Source: Paracoccus aestuariivivens (lineage in GTDB: Bacteria; Pseudomonadota; Alphaproteobacteria; Rhodobacterales; Rhodobacteraceae). From it: a stretch of DNA of 64,000 bases. The translations under genes and the position numbers were made by a program. This document shows positions 42,904-52,994 of the stretch, one piece after another (position 1 is the first letter of the stretch; each line of letters begins with the position of its first letter). The notes beneath the pieces are model-generated. The model was not told the origin of the DNA and searched no databases. It worked only from the letters and a program-made list of their open reading frames with translations. The stretch is taken from assembly GCF_009711225.1 (NCBI RefSeq), contig NZ_WMIE01000008.1, positions 1-64,000 of the forward strand. Reading direction: 5' to 3'.

Positions 42904-43803
42904 TTGCCATACCTTGAAAGTCTGCGGGTTTTTGTCCGCGTCATCGAACTTGGGTCCATCACGGCGGGGGGGCGCGATCTGCGTATGTCTCCGGCAGTTG
43001 CCTCAAATCGCATCAAAGACTTAGAGACGCGCTTCGGTGTGCGGCTGCTCAATCGCACGACTCGCAAGCTGGTCCCGACCGAGGTGGGTCGTGCCTTCTA
43101 CGAAAGCGCTCGCCGCGTGATCGAGACCTTGGACGAGGCCGAGGCGGTGGTTTCGGGCTTTTCCGGCATGCCGCATGGGGCGCTTCGGGTGACTGCGCCG
43201 TTAGGATTGGGGCGGCGACTCATCTCGCCCTTGGTGCCGAAGTTCTGCGAGGAATATCCCGGCGTCGAGATCCGGCTGCGCCTTTCCGACCGCAACGTCG
43301 ACATCATCGCGGACGGTATCGATCTGGCCTTTTTCCTCGGCGAGCCGCAGGATTCTGCTCTGAAGTGGCGGCGGATCGCGGAATGCAAACGTGTGCTGGT
43401 CGCGACCCCCGAATATCTGGCCAAACACGGCACGCCCGAGAAGCCCGAGGATCTGGTCAAGCACAACTGCCTGCTGCTGCGCTATCCGCGTAGCCCGGAA
43501 TATTACTGGGTGCTGAAGACGCCCGAAGGCCCGCAGAAGCTGCTGGTCAACGGCCATTTCGACGCCGATGACGGCGATGTACTGACCGAATGGGCGCTGG
43601 ACGGCTGCGGGATCGCGAACCGTCCCTTCTACGAGGTATCGGAGCACATCGAGGCCGGACGGCTGGTTATGGTCCTGCCGGAATGCCCGCCGTCGCCCGC
43701 GCAATTCGGCGTGCTGACTCCACATCGCCGTTTGCAGGACCCCAAGGTCCGGCTATTCGCAGACTTCATCGCGCGAGAGAGCAAGCGCTATCTGGGCGCC
43801 TAG
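42904..43803 (+). CDS. LysR-family transcriptional regulator
   Basis: This 299-residue protein has the HTH near the start (YLESLRVFVRVIELGSITAGGRDL, SPAVASNRIKDLETRFGVRLLNRTTRKL, cited in parts) and an effector domain (GALRVTAPLGLGRRLISPLV, DIIADGIDLAFFLGEP). The start codon is probably TTG 42904. Its divergent location relative to xdhABC-guaD suggests it controls purine genes in response to a purine intermediate; that is inference. Its 3' end overlaps a convergent methyltransferase gene by 4 bases. Confidence 0.88.
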   Translation: MPYLESLRVFVRVIELGSITAGGRDLRMSPAVASNRIKDLETRFGVRLLNRTTRKLVPTEVGRAFYESARRVIETLDEAEAVVSGFSGMPHGALRVTAPLGLGRRLISPLVPKFCEEYPGVEIRLRLSDRNVDIIADGIDLAFFLGEPQDSALKWRRIAECKRVLVATPEYLAKHGTPEKPEDLVKHNCLLLRYPRSPEYYWVLKTPEGPQKLLVNGHFDADDGDVLTEWALDGCGIANRPFYEVSEHIEAGRLVMVLPECPPSPAQFGVLTPHRRLQDPKVRLFADFIARESKRYLGA

Positions 43804-44504
43804 GGCTTCGTCCACTCCATGACGTGGTGGTAGGGCGCGCGGTTATAGCGTGCGATCCGTCCTTGCTCGCCACCCTTGGCCGCAGGCTCATCGAAATGCA
43901 CCAGTCGCAACCCCTGCGCCAGCAACGGCTGCATATAGGCGTGGAAGGGGCGGTGCCAGTTGCGGATCAGGATGCCGCGCCAGCTGACCCATTCGGCGCG
44001 CGGCTCGAGGTAATTGTCGATCAGGTAGCCCCGCGCGCTGTCGCCCTCGCCCTGCCATGAGCCGGCGGTGCTGAACGAGTTCAGGTTCGAGATCAGCAGC
44101 GTGCCGCCGGGGCGCAGCACGCGGGCCATCTCGGCAATCGCGGCGTTGCTGTCGTCAATATCGATCAGGGTCAGGTAGCTGAGCACCAGATCGAAGCTGG
44201 CATCGGCAAAGGGCAGGGCCTCGGCCTGGGCTTCCAGATATTCGCCCTGCGGGTGGCGGGCACGGGCGGTCTCGATCAGGCGGGCGGTCGGGTCGATGCC
44301 GGTGGTGGCAAGGCCCAGCTCGGCCATCATCCGGCAAAAGCGCCCTTCGCCGCAGCCGACATCCAGCGCATTTTCAAAGCCGCGCCCCCGGATGCGGTCC
44401 AGCATCGGGGCGTCCAGCACGTTGCGGCGCGAGAAATCGCCGGTCTCGCCCATATCGGCGATCCAGGCTTCGGCGCTTTCGTCCCATCCGTTGCCGCTGT
44501 CCAT
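43800..44504 (-). CDS. class I SAM-dependent methyltransferase
   Basis: This 234-residue protein has the SAM-binding motif ENALDVGCGEGRFCRMM, the acidic end of strand 2 (TTGIDPT), FDLVLSYLTLIDIDD and ARVLRPGGTLLISN. Substrate is unknown. It lies between the LysR gene and puuD but has no visible link to purine metabolism. Confidence 0.85.
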   Translation of the reverse strand: MDSGNGWDESAEAWIADMGETGDFSRRNVLDAPMLDRIRGRGFENALDVGCGEGRFCRMMAELGLATTGIDPTARLIETARARHPQGEYLEAQAEALPFADASFDLVLSYLTLIDIDDSNAAIAEMARVLRPGGTLLISNLNSFSTAGSWQGEGDSARGYLIDNYLEPRAEWVSWRGILIRNWHRPFHAYMQPLLAQGLRLVHFDEPAAKGGEQGRIARYNRAPYHHVMEWTKP

Positions 44505-44562
44505 GATCCCGCTTCCTCAAGTGACGGGAACGACTAGCCCGGATCGGGACGCGGGGAAAGAC

Positions 44563-45810
44563 TCAGTTCGCGGCAAGGGCTTTGGGCAGGCCGCGATACC
44601 AGTCGGTGATCGCCTGCCGCTCGGCAGGCTCCATGAAGCTGACATTGGCCGGGGGCATGGCATTGGTCACGCCCGCCTGGATGAAGATCTCGCGCGCGGC
44701 GCGGGTGATGTCGTCGGGGGTTTCCAGCAGGACCCCCTTGGGCGCGGTATGGATGCCCTCATAGCTGGGCTCGCGTGAGTGGCACATTGAACAGCGGCCC
44801 ATGACGGCGTTTTGGGCATCGTCCCAGCCGGGGGCATCGATCATCGCCTGCTGGGTGGGGGTCAGGATGCGGGCTTCGGATTGCTCAAGTGTCTCGCGGA
44901 ACATCGGCGCGGTCGAGAGCCACATCACGAGGATGAACAGGATCGCCGTGATTGCCCAGCACCACCATTGTTTCCCCTTGCGGGCATGCATGGTGTTGAA
45001 GAAGTGGCGGATGGTCACGCCCATCAGGAAGATCAGGCCCGCGATCACCCAGTTGTAATGCGATGCGAAAGCCAGCGGGTAGTGGTTCGACAGCATCAGG
45101 AACACGACCGGAAGCGTCAGGTAGTTGTTATGGGTCGAACGCAGCTTGGCGATCTTGCCGTATTTCGGATCGGGCGCACGTCCGGCTTTCAGGTCGGCCA
45201 CCACGATGCGCTGGTTCGGCATGATGATCAGGAACACGTTGGCGGTCATGATCGTCGCGGTGAAGGCGCCCAGATGCAGCATGGTCGCGCGGCCGGTGAA
45301 GATCTGGTTATAGCCCCAACCCATCGCGATCAGCATCGCGAATAGCAACACCATCAGCAGCGTCGGCGTTTCGCCAAGCTTGGATTTGCAAAGGAAGTCA
45401 TAGACCAGCCAGCCGACCGACAGTGACGCGGCCGAGATCAGGATCGCCTGCCAAGGGGCCAGCTCCATCTTGGCGGGATCGATCAGGAACAACTCGGAGC
45501 CGACCCAATAGGTGACCATCAGAAGCGCCGCTCCCGAGATCCAGGTCATGTAGCTTTCCCATTTGAACCAAGTCAGGTGCTCGGGCATCTTTTCGGGGGC
45601 GACCAGATACTTCTGGATATGGTAAAAGCCGCCGCCATGAACCTGCCATTCCTCGCCATGCGCGCCTTTGGGCAGGCTGGGGCTTTTTTGAAGGCCTAGG
45701 TCGAGGGCGACGAAGTAAAAGGACGAGCCGATCCATGCCATCGCCGTGACGACATGCGTCCAGCGTATCGCAAAGGCCAGCCAGTCCCAGATCACGGCGA
45801 AATCGGACAT
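44563..45810 (-). CDS. puuD: membrane urate oxidase (urate hydroxylase) PuuD with C-terminal cytochrome c
   Basis: This is a 415-residue protein. About eight membrane segments (e.g. WTHVVTAMAWIGSSFYFVALD, AMLIAMGWGYNQIF, TANVFLIIMPN, LTLPVVFLML) form the PuuD core, with the conserved HGGGFYHIQKY and NQRIV. The C-terminal 90 residues carry a c-type haem site CSMCHS and a Met ligand in NAMPPANVSFM. It oxidises urate to 5-hydroxyisourate, passing electrons to the respiratory chain and avoiding hydrogen peroxide production. Confidence 0.93.
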   Translation of the reverse strand: MSDFAVIWDWLAFAIRWTHVVTAMAWIGSSFYFVALDLGLQKSPSLPKGAHGEEWQVHGGGFYHIQKYLVAPEKMPEHLTWFKWESYMTWISGAALLMVTYWVGSELFLIDPAKMELAPWQAILISAASLSVGWLVYDFLCKSKLGETPTLLMVLLFAMLIAMGWGYNQIFTGRATMLHLGAFTATIMTANVFLIIMPNQRIVVADLKAGRAPDPKYGKIAKLRSTHNNYLTLPVVFLMLSNHYPLAFASHYNWVIAGLIFLMGVTIRHFFNTMHARKGKQWWCWAITAILFILVMWLSTAPMFRETLEQSEARILTPTQQAMIDAPGWDDAQNAVMGRCSMCHSREPSYEGIHTAPKGVLLETPDDITRAAREIFIQAGVTNAMPPANVSFMEPAERQAITDWYRGLPKALAAN

Positions 45811-46062
45811 GCAGTGCTCCTGTCTTGCTGGGGAAATCCTAACTCATCAAGGGCCTGCCGGGAAATCGGCTTGAGTGCCGTGGCTGTCTTAAGCTTGTAT
45901 TGAAAATCTTTCGCGCAATTTATCCGGTCTGCCGTGATCGGGCAGGATCTTCCTGCTGCAATTCCCGTCATTCCTTCATATCCAGATCAAGCAGGAGACC
46001 ACCCATGTTTCCACCGGAAACGAACAATTCGCTTTATTTTCAGATTTCCGGTGGATTGCGTC

Positions 46063-46617
46063 GTGACTGATCATCTGTTCATCGTCACCGGCGGCCCCGG
46101 TTCGGGCAAGACCAGCCTGATCGAGGCTTTGGCCCGACGCGGCTTGCGCACCATGCCCGAGGCAGGCAGGGCCATCATTCAGGATCAGGTCGCCATCGGC
46201 GGCACGGCCCTGCCTTGGGCCAATCGCGCCATGTTCGCCGAGGTGATGCTGTGCTGGGAATTGCGGTCCCATCGCGAGGCTTCAGCACTTTCAGATGTTG
46301 TGGTGATGGATCGCGGCATACCCGACGTCATGGGCTATCTGACGCTTTGCGGTCTGCCAGTGCCTCGGCATATCGTCGAGGCGAGTCGGATGCGCCGCTA
46401 TAACACCTGTGTCTTCCTTGCGCCTTATTGGGAGCGGATTTTCACCAATGATGCCGAACGGAAGCAGGACCGCGCCGAGGCCAAGGCGACCGGCAAGGTC
46501 ATGGCTGAAACCTACCGGGCATTGGGCTACCGGATCGTCGATCTGCCGTTGACCGATATCGCCGCGCGGGCTGACTTCGTTACCGCCAGTATCAGCGAGG
46601 CGTTGGGCCAAAGATAA
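46063..46617 (+). CDS. P-loop AAA-type NTPase/kinase-like protein
   Basis: This 184-residue protein from GTG 46063 starts VTDHLFIVTGGPGSGKTSLIEALARRG with a Walker A motif, then GRAIIQDQ and DVVVMDRGIPDVMGYLTLCG as a Walker B/lid-type region. It matches the AAA_28/'ATPase with kinase-like fold' group. A start at 45934 would include a 43-residue extension without domain character. Function is unknown; it is divergent from puuD and convergent with uraH. Confidence 0.75.
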   Translation: MTDHLFIVTGGPGSGKTSLIEALARRGLRTMPEAGRAIIQDQVAIGGTALPWANRAMFAEVMLCWELRSHREASALSDVVVMDRGIPDVMGYLTLCGLPVPRHIVEASRMRRYNTCVFLAPYWERIFTNDAERKQDRAEAKATGKVMAETYRALGYRIVDLPLTDIAARADFVTASISEALGQR

Positions 46618-46624
46618 ATGAAAA

Positions 46625-46643
46625 GAGGGGGCATGGCCCCCTC
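46625..46643. terminator. bidirectional terminator between the NTPase gene and uraH
   Basis: GAGGGGGC-ATG-GCCCCCTC is an 8-bp perfect hairpin. On the minus strand TTTTCATTT follows, fitting termination of the uraH operon; the plus strand reads CGGAAAGC, a weaker case. Confidence 0.7.
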
Positions 46644-46667
46644 GGAAAGCGTCGCGGCGACGGCGGC

Positions 46668-47018
46668 TCAACTGCCGCGATAGGTCGAATAGCCATAGGG
46701 CGAGATCAGCAGCGGCACATGGTAGTGGTCCTGCTCGGACATGCCGAAACGCAGCGGGATCACGTCAAGGAAGCGCGGCTTCGCCGCCTCATGCCCCTGC
46801 GCGTCAAGCCAATCGCCGACATGGAACAGCAACTCGTATTCTCCGGTCTCGAATTCGGCTGCAGGCAGGATTTGCGCATCGGTGCGGCCGTCATGGTTGG
46901 TGACGGTTTCCTTCAGCAAGCGGCGGTCGGGATCAAGGCGGTAAAGCTCGATCCGCATGCCTTGGGCAGGCGCGCCATTGGCGGTGTCGAGAACATGGGT
47001 GGTCAGAAATCCGGCCAT
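46668..47018 (-). CDS. uraH: 5-hydroxyisourate hydrolase
   Basis: This 116-residue transthyretin-like protein has [20 protein letters not shown] at the N-terminus, VTNHDGRTD in the middle and the diagnostic C-terminal YSTYRGS. It converts 5-hydroxyisourate to OHCU. I chose ATG 47018 with AAAGGA about 6 bases upstream; ATG 47021 is next to it. It follows the 8-oxoguanine deaminase gene by a few bases. Confidence 0.95.
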   Translation of the reverse strand: MAGFLTTHVLDTANGAPAQGMRIELYRLDPDRRLLKETVTNHDGRTDAQILPAAEFETGEYELLFHVGDWLDAQGHEAAKPRFLDVIPLRFGMSEQDHYHVPLLISPYGYSTYRGS

Positions 47019-47029
47019 CATGGGTCCTT

Positions 47030-48370
47030 TCAATTGGCGAGACGGATGGTGGCCGTGCGGGCCTCATCGTTCAGTTTGCGGGTGTCGGCGGTCAGCAGTT
47101 GATGGTCACGGACGACCGCGAGGCCCTCGACATAGACGGATTTTGCGCGCATCGGCGCACAGAAGACCAGCGCCGCGACCGGGTCCCATTCGCCCGCCGC
47201 CGCGAGTTCCGTGATATCCCACAGCACCAAATCGGCGCGCTTGCCGGGGGCAAGGCTGCCCAGATCGCTGCGGCCAAGCACGCGGGCACCGCCAAGTGTG
47301 GCGATCTCCAAAGCCTCGCGCGCGCCCATCGCGGCAGGGCCGTTTTTCAGCCGCGCCATCAGCATGGCTTGCCGGGCCTCAAGACCCAAATGGCTGCAAT
47401 CATTCGAGGCCGAGCCATCGACCCCCAGCCCCACCGGCACGCCCGCATCCCGCATCTGCCGGATCGGCGCGATGCCCGAGGCCAGCCGCGCGTTCGAGCA
47501 GGGGCAATGGGCGACGCCGGTGCCCGTGCGGGCGAATAGGTCGATTTCCTTGTCCGAAAGCTTCACGCAATGCGCGTGCCAGACATCGTCGCCGGTCCAG
47601 CCAAGGCTTTCGGCGTAATCGCCCGGCAGCATGCCGAAATTCTGCAGCGAATAGGCGATGTCCTCGTCATTCTCGGCAAGGTGGGTGTGCAGGCGCACGC
47701 CTTTCTCGCGGGCGAGGATCGCGGCGTCGCGCATCAACTCGCGGCTGACCGAAAAGGGCGAGCAGGGCGCAAGGCCCACCTGCACCATCGCGCCGGGATT
47801 GGGATCGTGGAAGGCGGAAACAAGGCGCTCGCTGTCCTTCAGGATCGCGGCCTCGTTCTCGACCAGTGAATCCGGCGGCAACCCGCCCTTGCTTTCGCCG
47901 ATAGACATGGCGCCGCGCGTGGCGTGGAAGCGGATGCCGATCTCGGAGGCCGCCTCGATGCTGTCATCCAGCCGCGAACCGTTCGGGAAAAGATACAAAT
48001 GGTCGGACGAGCAGGTGCAGCCCGACAGCGCCAGTTCGGCCAGACCGACCTTGGCCGAAAGCTTGATGTCGCCTGGCGTCATCCGCGCCCAGATCGGGTA
48101 AAGAGTGCGTAGCCAGCCAAACAGCGCCGCGTCTTGGGCGGCGGGCACGGCGCGGGTCAGGGTCTGGAACAGGTGGTGATGGGTGTTGATCAGGCCGGGG
48201 GTGACGACGCAGCCTTTGGCCTCGACCACGTCTGCACCTTCACCGGGAAGGTTCGTGCCGATGGCGAGGATGACCCCGCCATCGATCAACACGTCTCCGC
48301 CCGCGATCTCGCGCCGGGTTCCGTCCATGGTGACGACCACCTCGGCCTTGCGGATCAGGGTTCGGGTCAT
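47030..48370 (-). CDS. 8-oxoguanine deaminase
   Basis: This is a 446-residue amidohydrolase. Metal residues lie in [33 protein letters not shown] and [11 protein letters not shown]. The last motif and [12 protein letters not shown] are close to 8-oxoguanine deaminase; hydroxyatrazine and cytosine deaminases are related alternatives. It would convert 8-oxoguanine to urate, entering the pathway directly at the PuuD step. It sits between the permease and uraH in one operon. Confidence 0.85.
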   Translation of the reverse strand: MTRTLIRKAEVVVTMDGTRREIAGGDVLIDGGVILAIGTNLPGEGADVVEAKGCVVTPGLINTHHHLFQTLTRAVPAAQDAALFGWLRTLYPIWARMTPGDIKLSAKVGLAELALSGCTCSSDHLYLFPNGSRLDDSIEAASEIGIRFHATRGAMSIGESKGGLPPDSLVENEAAILKDSERLVSAFHDPNPGAMVQVGLAPCSPFSVSRELMRDAAILAREKGVRLHTHLAENDEDIAYSLQNFGMLPGDYAESLGWTGDDVWHAHCVKLSDKEIDLFARTGTGVAHCPCSNARLASGIAPIRQMRDAGVPVGLGVDGSASNDCSHLGLEARQAMLMARLKNGPAAMGAREALEIATLGGARVLGRSDLGSLAPGKRADLVLWDITELAAAGEWDPVAALVFCAPMRAKSVYVEGLAVVRDHQLLTADTRKLNDEARTATIRLAN

Positions 48371-48381
48371 ATTGGGTCCTT

Positions 48382-49863
48382 TCAGTGGGCTTCGGCGGCG
48401 TGGCCAGCGGCGCGGATATCATCCTCGGTCGCATGGGGCGCGCCGTTGAAATACCAGTTCAGCGCCACCGCCGAAAGCGTCGCGAGCAAGATGCCAGAAT
48501 GGATCAGCGGGTGCAAAGCGTGCGGCATCCACTGGTTGAAATCGGGCGCCACCATCGGGATCATCGCCATCCCCAGCGAGATCGCGACCACGAACAGGTT
48601 GTGCCGATTGCCCGCGAAATCGACATTCGCAAGGATGCGGATGCCGGTTGCCGCGACCATGCCGAACATGACCAGACCCGCGCCGCCCAGAACCGTGGTC
48701 GGCAGGCTTTCGACCAGCGCGCCCATTTTCGGGATCAGCCCCAGCACGATCATGATGATGCCGCCCGCAACGCAGACAAAGCGCGAGCGGATGCCGGTCA
48801 CCCCGACAAGCCCGACATTCTGGCTGAAGGACGTATAGGGGAAGGTGTTGAAAAGCCCGCCAAGCGCCGTGCCCAGACCGTCGACGCGCAGTCCGGCGGA
48901 CAGGGTTTTCGGCGTGATCTTGCGGTTGCAGATCTCGCCAAGCGCCAAAAACATGCCGGTCGATTCCACCATGGTCACGAACATGACCAGCAGCATGGTG
49001 GCGATCATCACCGGGTCAAAGATCGGCATTCCGAAATGGAAGGGCCGGATCGGCGCGAACCATGCCGCCTGCGAGACCGCATCGAAATGCATCATCCCCA
49101 TGCTGGCAGCCAGCACGCCGCCGCCGATAATGCCCAGAAGCACCGCGATATTCGAGACGAAGCCGCGACCAAAGCGCGAGAGCAACAGGATCGCGCCCAG
49201 CACCACCAGACCGATGATGATGTTCTGGCTTGAGGCATAGGCCGGGTTCGGGACCGTCGGCAGCAGCTTGACACCCTCGGGGGCCGAGCCTGCGGCGATG
49301 GCGGCGTTCAGCCAGTCCTGCTGCGCGGGATCGACCAGCTTCGGCGCGGTCGGGCCAAAGGGCAGGCCAAAGATCCAGTTGATGCCAATGGGCATCAGGC
49401 TGACGCCGATGGCCAGAATAACCGTGCCCGTCACCACGCTGGGGAAAAACCGCAGCAACCGGCTGACATAGGGCGCCAGAAAGATCGAGATGACGCCGGC
49501 GGCGATGATCGCGCCGAACAGCATCCGCGCGCCCTCGGCCCCCGGCTGGGCACTGGCGATCGAGACCATCGGCCCGACAGCGGCAAAGGTCACGCCCATC
49601 ATCACGGGCAGCTTGATCCCGAACCATTGCGTCGCGCCCAGCGACTGAATGATCGAGACCAGACCGCAGACGAACAGGTCCGCCGAAATCAGAAAGGCCA
49701 CGTCCTGCGGCGATAGCTGCAGGGCGCGGCCCACGATCAGGGGAACGGCGATGGCTCCGGCATACATGACCAGCACATGCTGGAAACCCAGCGTGAACAG
49801 GCGTGGAGCCGGCAGGATTTCCTCGACCGGGTCTATGCCCCGGCCGGCGGTTTCGTGTGACAT
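48382..49863 (-). CDS. NAT/NCS2-family urate or xanthine permease
   Basis: This is a 493-residue membrane protein with about 12-14 hydrophobic segments. The NAT signature QNVGLVGVTG is present, preceded by FPYTSFSQN, and the first helix reads FTLGFQHVLVMYAGAIAVPLI. It imports urate and/or xanthine as a proton symport. It is upstream of the deaminase and uraH in the same direction; the AzgA-type permease at 34807 is a second purine transporter of a different subgroup. Confidence 0.93.
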   Translation of the reverse strand: MSHETAGRGIDPVEEILPAPRLFTLGFQHVLVMYAGAIAVPLIVGRALQLSPQDVAFLISADLFVCGLVSIIQSLGATQWFGIKLPVMMGVTFAAVGPMVSIASAQPGAEGARMLFGAIIAAGVISIFLAPYVSRLLRFFPSVVTGTVILAIGVSLMPIGINWIFGLPFGPTAPKLVDPAQQDWLNAAIAAGSAPEGVKLLPTVPNPAYASSQNIIIGLVVLGAILLLSRFGRGFVSNIAVLLGIIGGGVLAASMGMMHFDAVSQAAWFAPIRPFHFGMPIFDPVMIATMLLVMFVTMVESTGMFLALGEICNRKITPKTLSAGLRVDGLGTALGGLFNTFPYTSFSQNVGLVGVTGIRSRFVCVAGGIIMIVLGLIPKMGALVESLPTTVLGGAGLVMFGMVAATGIRILANVDFAGNRHNLFVVAISLGMAMIPMVAPDFNQWMPHALHPLIHSGILLATLSAVALNWYFNGAPHATEDDIRAAGHAAEAH

Positions 49864-49897
49864 GGTTCTCCTCCCTTGTCTTGCGTCTAGCCCCTGG

Positions 49898-50860
49898 TCA
49901 GATTTCGACCTTCTGGGCGAGGCCCTTTGCTTGGGCCAGTTTCACGACGGCCTGGGCAACGGCGAGGTCTTGCAGACCCACGCCGGTGCCGTCGAAAATC
50001 GTCAGTGCCGCATCCCCGCGTCCGGGGTGGATGCCGTTCACCACGGCGCCGATCTGGGTGATTGCCTCCTCTGCAATCAGCCCTTGCGCAACGGCGTGCT
50101 GGAATTCTCCGATGGCCACGGATTGCGCGACCTCATCGGTGAACAGACGCGCGCGGGCGACCAGCGCCGGGTCAAGCTCCTGCTTGCCCTTGGTGTCCGT
50201 GCCCATGGCGGCGATATGGGTCGTGCCCGTGACATGTGCGTCCAGAAGCAGCGGCGAGAAGGCCGAGGTGATCGAGATGATCACGTCAGCTTCCGCGCCA
50301 AGCGTCGGCAGGTCCACTGCCTCGAAGGGCAGGCCCAGCTCGGTGGCGGTGTCGGCAAGGCGGGTCAGCATCTCGGGATGGGGGTTCCAGCCGATGACCT
50401 TCTCAAAGCCATGGACGCGGGCGGCGGCGTGCATCTGGAAGGCGGATTGATGCCCCGCGCCGATCATGCCCAGAACCTTCGCCCCTTTCGGTGCCAGATA
50501 GCGGATCGACACCGCCGAGGCCGCCGCCGTCCGAAGCGCCGTCAGCAGGTTCCCCCCGACCGCCGCCGCGACCCGTCCGGTATCGGCGTCGAACAGAAAG
50601 ACCGTCGATTGGTGATTGATCAGCCCGTGCTTTTGGTTTTGCGGCCAATAGCCCCCGGCCTTGAGGCCAAGCGTCAGCGCGGCACCGTCGAAACCGCCCT
50701 TGAAGCCGTAAAGCGCGTCCTCATGGCCGATGGCCTCGCGCACCACGGGGAAGTTATAGGCTTGATCCTTGGCCATGGCGGCAAAGACCGCCTCAATGGC
50801 GTCATAGGCGGCCTCGGGGGTCATCAGCCCCGCGATTTCGCGTTCCGCGACGACCAGCAT
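49898..50860 (-). CDS. bhcD: iminosuccinate reductase
   Basis: This is a 320-residue protein of the ornithine cyclodeaminase/mu-crystallin family with a Rossmann motif VLGMIGAGHQSAFQMHAA, GIHPGRGDAAL and the N-terminal YNFPVVREAIGHEDALYGFKGG. In the beta-hydroxyaspartate cycle it reduces iminosuccinate to aspartate using NADH. The ATG overlaps the bhcC TGA (TGATG). The family alone would suggest amino acid cyclodeamination; the operon context with bhcA, bhcB and bhcC settles the role. Confidence 0.9.
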   Translation of the reverse strand: MLVVAEREIAGLMTPEAAYDAIEAVFAAMAKDQAYNFPVVREAIGHEDALYGFKGGFDGAALTLGLKAGGYWPQNQKHGLINHQSTVFLFDADTGRVAAAVGGNLLTALRTAAASAVSIRYLAPKGAKVLGMIGAGHQSAFQMHAAARVHGFEKVIGWNPHPEMLTRLADTATELGLPFEAVDLPTLGAEADVIISITSAFSPLLLDAHVTGTTHIAAMGTDTKGKQELDPALVARARLFTDEVAQSVAIGEFQHAVAQGLIAEEAITQIGAVVNGIHPGRGDAALTIFDGTGVGLQDLAVAQAVVKLAQAKGLAQKVEI

Positions 50861-52023
50861 CAATAGCCCTTTCCGCGCGCCGAGACCGGCCAGACGCATT
50901 CCACCTTGCCGTTCCGCACGCCGACATACCAATCGTGAACGTTGCAGGTCGGGTCGCAATGGCCCGGGACAAGGCGCAGCTTCTCATTGACCTGAAGGAC
51001 GCCCTTGGGGTCCGCGATCACGCCATGCTCGTCGCTGCATTTGATATATTCGACATCGTCGCGGCCATAGATGAAGGGCAGCCCGCTATCGACCGATTGC
51101 GCCTTCAGCCCCGCATCACAGACCGCCTTATCCGCCTTGGCGTGGGACATGACCGAGGTCAGGATGAACAGCGCGTTTTCCCATTCGCCCTTGTCGATGC
51201 GGGTGCCTTCGCTGTTCTTGATGCGGCCGTAATCGGCATCCATGAAGGCATAGGAACCGCATTGCAGCTCATTATAGACGCCGGAATTGCTCTCGAAATA
51301 ATAGCTGCCGGTGCCGCCGCCCGAGACGAGTTCGGGCGACAGGCCGACTTCCTCCAGCGCCGCCACGGCTTCTTTGACCTGCGCGATGGCGGCGTCGAGC
51401 TTGGCCTTGCGGTCGACGAAGCTTTCCATGTGCTGCATCGCGCCCTGATAGGCTTGGATGCCGGTGAATTTCAGGCCCGGTGCCGCGTCGATGGCCTTCG
51501 CGATCTGAACCACGGCGGCCGCAGTGGTCACGCCGCAACGCCCCGCGCCGCAGTCGATTTCGACGAAACATTCGATCTCGGTGCCGTGGCGCTGCGCCGC
51601 CGCCGACAGATCGGCGACATTGGCCAGATCATCGACGCAGGTGATGATCCGCGCGCCGAGTTTCGGCAGGCGGGCGAGGCGGTCGATCTTGGCCGGATCG
51701 CGGACCTGGTTCGACACCAGAATGTCCTTGATGCCGCCTCGGGCAAAGACCTCGGCTTCCGAGACCTTCTGGCAGCAGACACCTGCGGCACCACCCAGTT
51801 CCTGCTGCAATTTCTGCACATCGACCGATTTGTGCATCTTGCCGTGGCTGCGGTGGCGCATGCCGTGCGCCTTGGCGTAATCGCCCATTTTCCTGATGTT
51901 ACGCTCCAGCGCGTCCAGATCGAGGATCAGGCAGGGCGTCTGGATATCGGCCTCGGCCATGCCGGGCAGAGCGGGGATGTCATAGCCGACTTCGAAACCG
52001 GCGAAATCTGTCTTGGCGTTCAT
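50860..52023 (-). CDS. bhcC: beta-hydroxyaspartate aldolase
   Basis: This is a 387-residue PLP enzyme of the D-threonine aldolase/DSD1 family. It has an alanine-racemase-like N-terminal barrel (TPCLILDLDALERNI, MRHRSHGKMHKSVDVQKLQ with the PLP Lys region) and the C-terminal metal-binding PGHCDPTCNVHDWYVG. It joins glycine and glyoxylate to beta-hydroxyaspartate. Gene order and length match bhcC of Paracoccus. Confidence 0.92.
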   Translation of the reverse strand: MNAKTDFAGFEVGYDIPALPGMAEADIQTPCLILDLDALERNIRKMGDYAKAHGMRHRSHGKMHKSVDVQKLQQELGGAAGVCCQKVSEAEVFARGGIKDILVSNQVRDPAKIDRLARLPKLGARIITCVDDLANVADLSAAAQRHGTEIECFVEIDCGAGRCGVTTAAAVVQIAKAIDAAPGLKFTGIQAYQGAMQHMESFVDRKAKLDAAIAQVKEAVAALEEVGLSPELVSGGGTGSYYFESNSGVYNELQCGSYAFMDADYGRIKNSEGTRIDKGEWENALFILTSVMSHAKADKAVCDAGLKAQSVDSGLPFIYGRDDVEYIKCSDEHGVIADPKGVLQVNEKLRLVPGHCDPTCNVHDWYVGVRNGKVECVWPVSARGKGY

Positions 52024-52032
52024 GGCAGGTCC

Positions 52033-52992
52033 TCAGTTCCAGGGCAGGCGGTCGAGATCGACATTGCCGCCGGTGATGATGATGCCGACGCGCTGGCCGG
52101 CGAAAATGTCGCGGTTCTTGATGATGGTGGCCAGCGGCACGGCGCTACTGGGCTCCATCACGATCTTCATGCGCTTCCAGATCAGCTTCATGGCGTCCAC
52201 GATCTCATCCTCGGTCGCGGTCAGGATGTCGGAGACGTGGTTCTGGACGAAATGCCAAGTCAGTTCCTTGAGCGGCACTTTCAGCCCGTCGGCCACGGTC
52301 TCGGGGGCGTCATCGGCGATGATGTGACCGGCGCGGAAGCTGCGGGCGGCATCATCGGCATTCAGCGGCTCGGCGGCAAAGATCCGGGTCTTTGGCGCAA
52401 GGTTCGAGAGCGTCAGGCAGGTCCCCGAGACCATGCCACCCCCGCCGATCGGGGCCACGACCGCATCAAGGCGCTCGACCTGTTCGACCAGTTCCGCCGA
52501 GCAGGTGGCCTGTCCGGCGATCACCCGCCAGTCGTTGTAGGGATGGACGAACTCGGCCCCGGTTTCGGCGACGACCTCGGCAAAGACCGCCTCGCGGGAA
52601 CTGGTCGAGGGCTCGCATTCCACGACCCGCCCGCCATAGCCGCGCACGGCGTCCTTCTTGGCCTGCGGCGCGGTGCGGGGCATGACCACGGTGCAGGGAA
52701 TGCCCCGCCGGCCAGCGGCATAGCTCAGACAGGTGCCGTGATTGCCGCTGGAATGGGTAGCGACGCCGCGCGCGGCCTGTTCGTCGGTCAGCCCAAAGAC
52801 CGCGTTGCTCGCGCCGCGCGCCTTGAAGGCCCCGGCTTTTTGCAGGTTCTCGCATTTGAAGAACAGCTCGGCCCCGGTCAGGTCATTGAGGAACCGCGAG
52901 GTCAGTACCGGTGTCACATGCACATGCGGCGCAATCCGCTTGCGCGCGATCAGCATGTCCGAAAGCGTCGGGATATACATGGCGTCACGCAT
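52033..52992 (-). CDS. bhcB: beta-hydroxyaspartate dehydratase
   Basis: This 319-residue fold-type II PLP enzyme of the serine/threonine dehydratase group has KAGAFKARGASNAV with the PLP Lys, THSSGNHGTCLSYAA and PIGGGGMVSGTCLTL for phosphate binding. It eliminates water from beta-hydroxyaspartate to give iminosuccinate. By sequence alone it could pass for a threonine dehydratase; its place between bhcA and bhcC gives the function. Confidence 0.92.
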   Translation of the reverse strand: MRDAMYIPTLSDMLIARKRIAPHVHVTPVLTSRFLNDLTGAELFFKCENLQKAGAFKARGASNAVFGLTDEQAARGVATHSSGNHGTCLSYAAGRRGIPCTVVMPRTAPQAKKDAVRGYGGRVVECEPSTSSREAVFAEVVAETGAEFVHPYNDWRVIAGQATCSAELVEQVERLDAVVAPIGGGGMVSGTCLTLSNLAPKTRIFAAEPLNADDAARSFRAGHIIADDAPETVADGLKVPLKELTWHFVQNHVSDILTATEDEIVDAMKLIWKRMKIVMEPSSAVPLATIIKNRDIFAGQRVGIIITGGNVDLDRLPWN

Positions 52993-52994
52993 CC

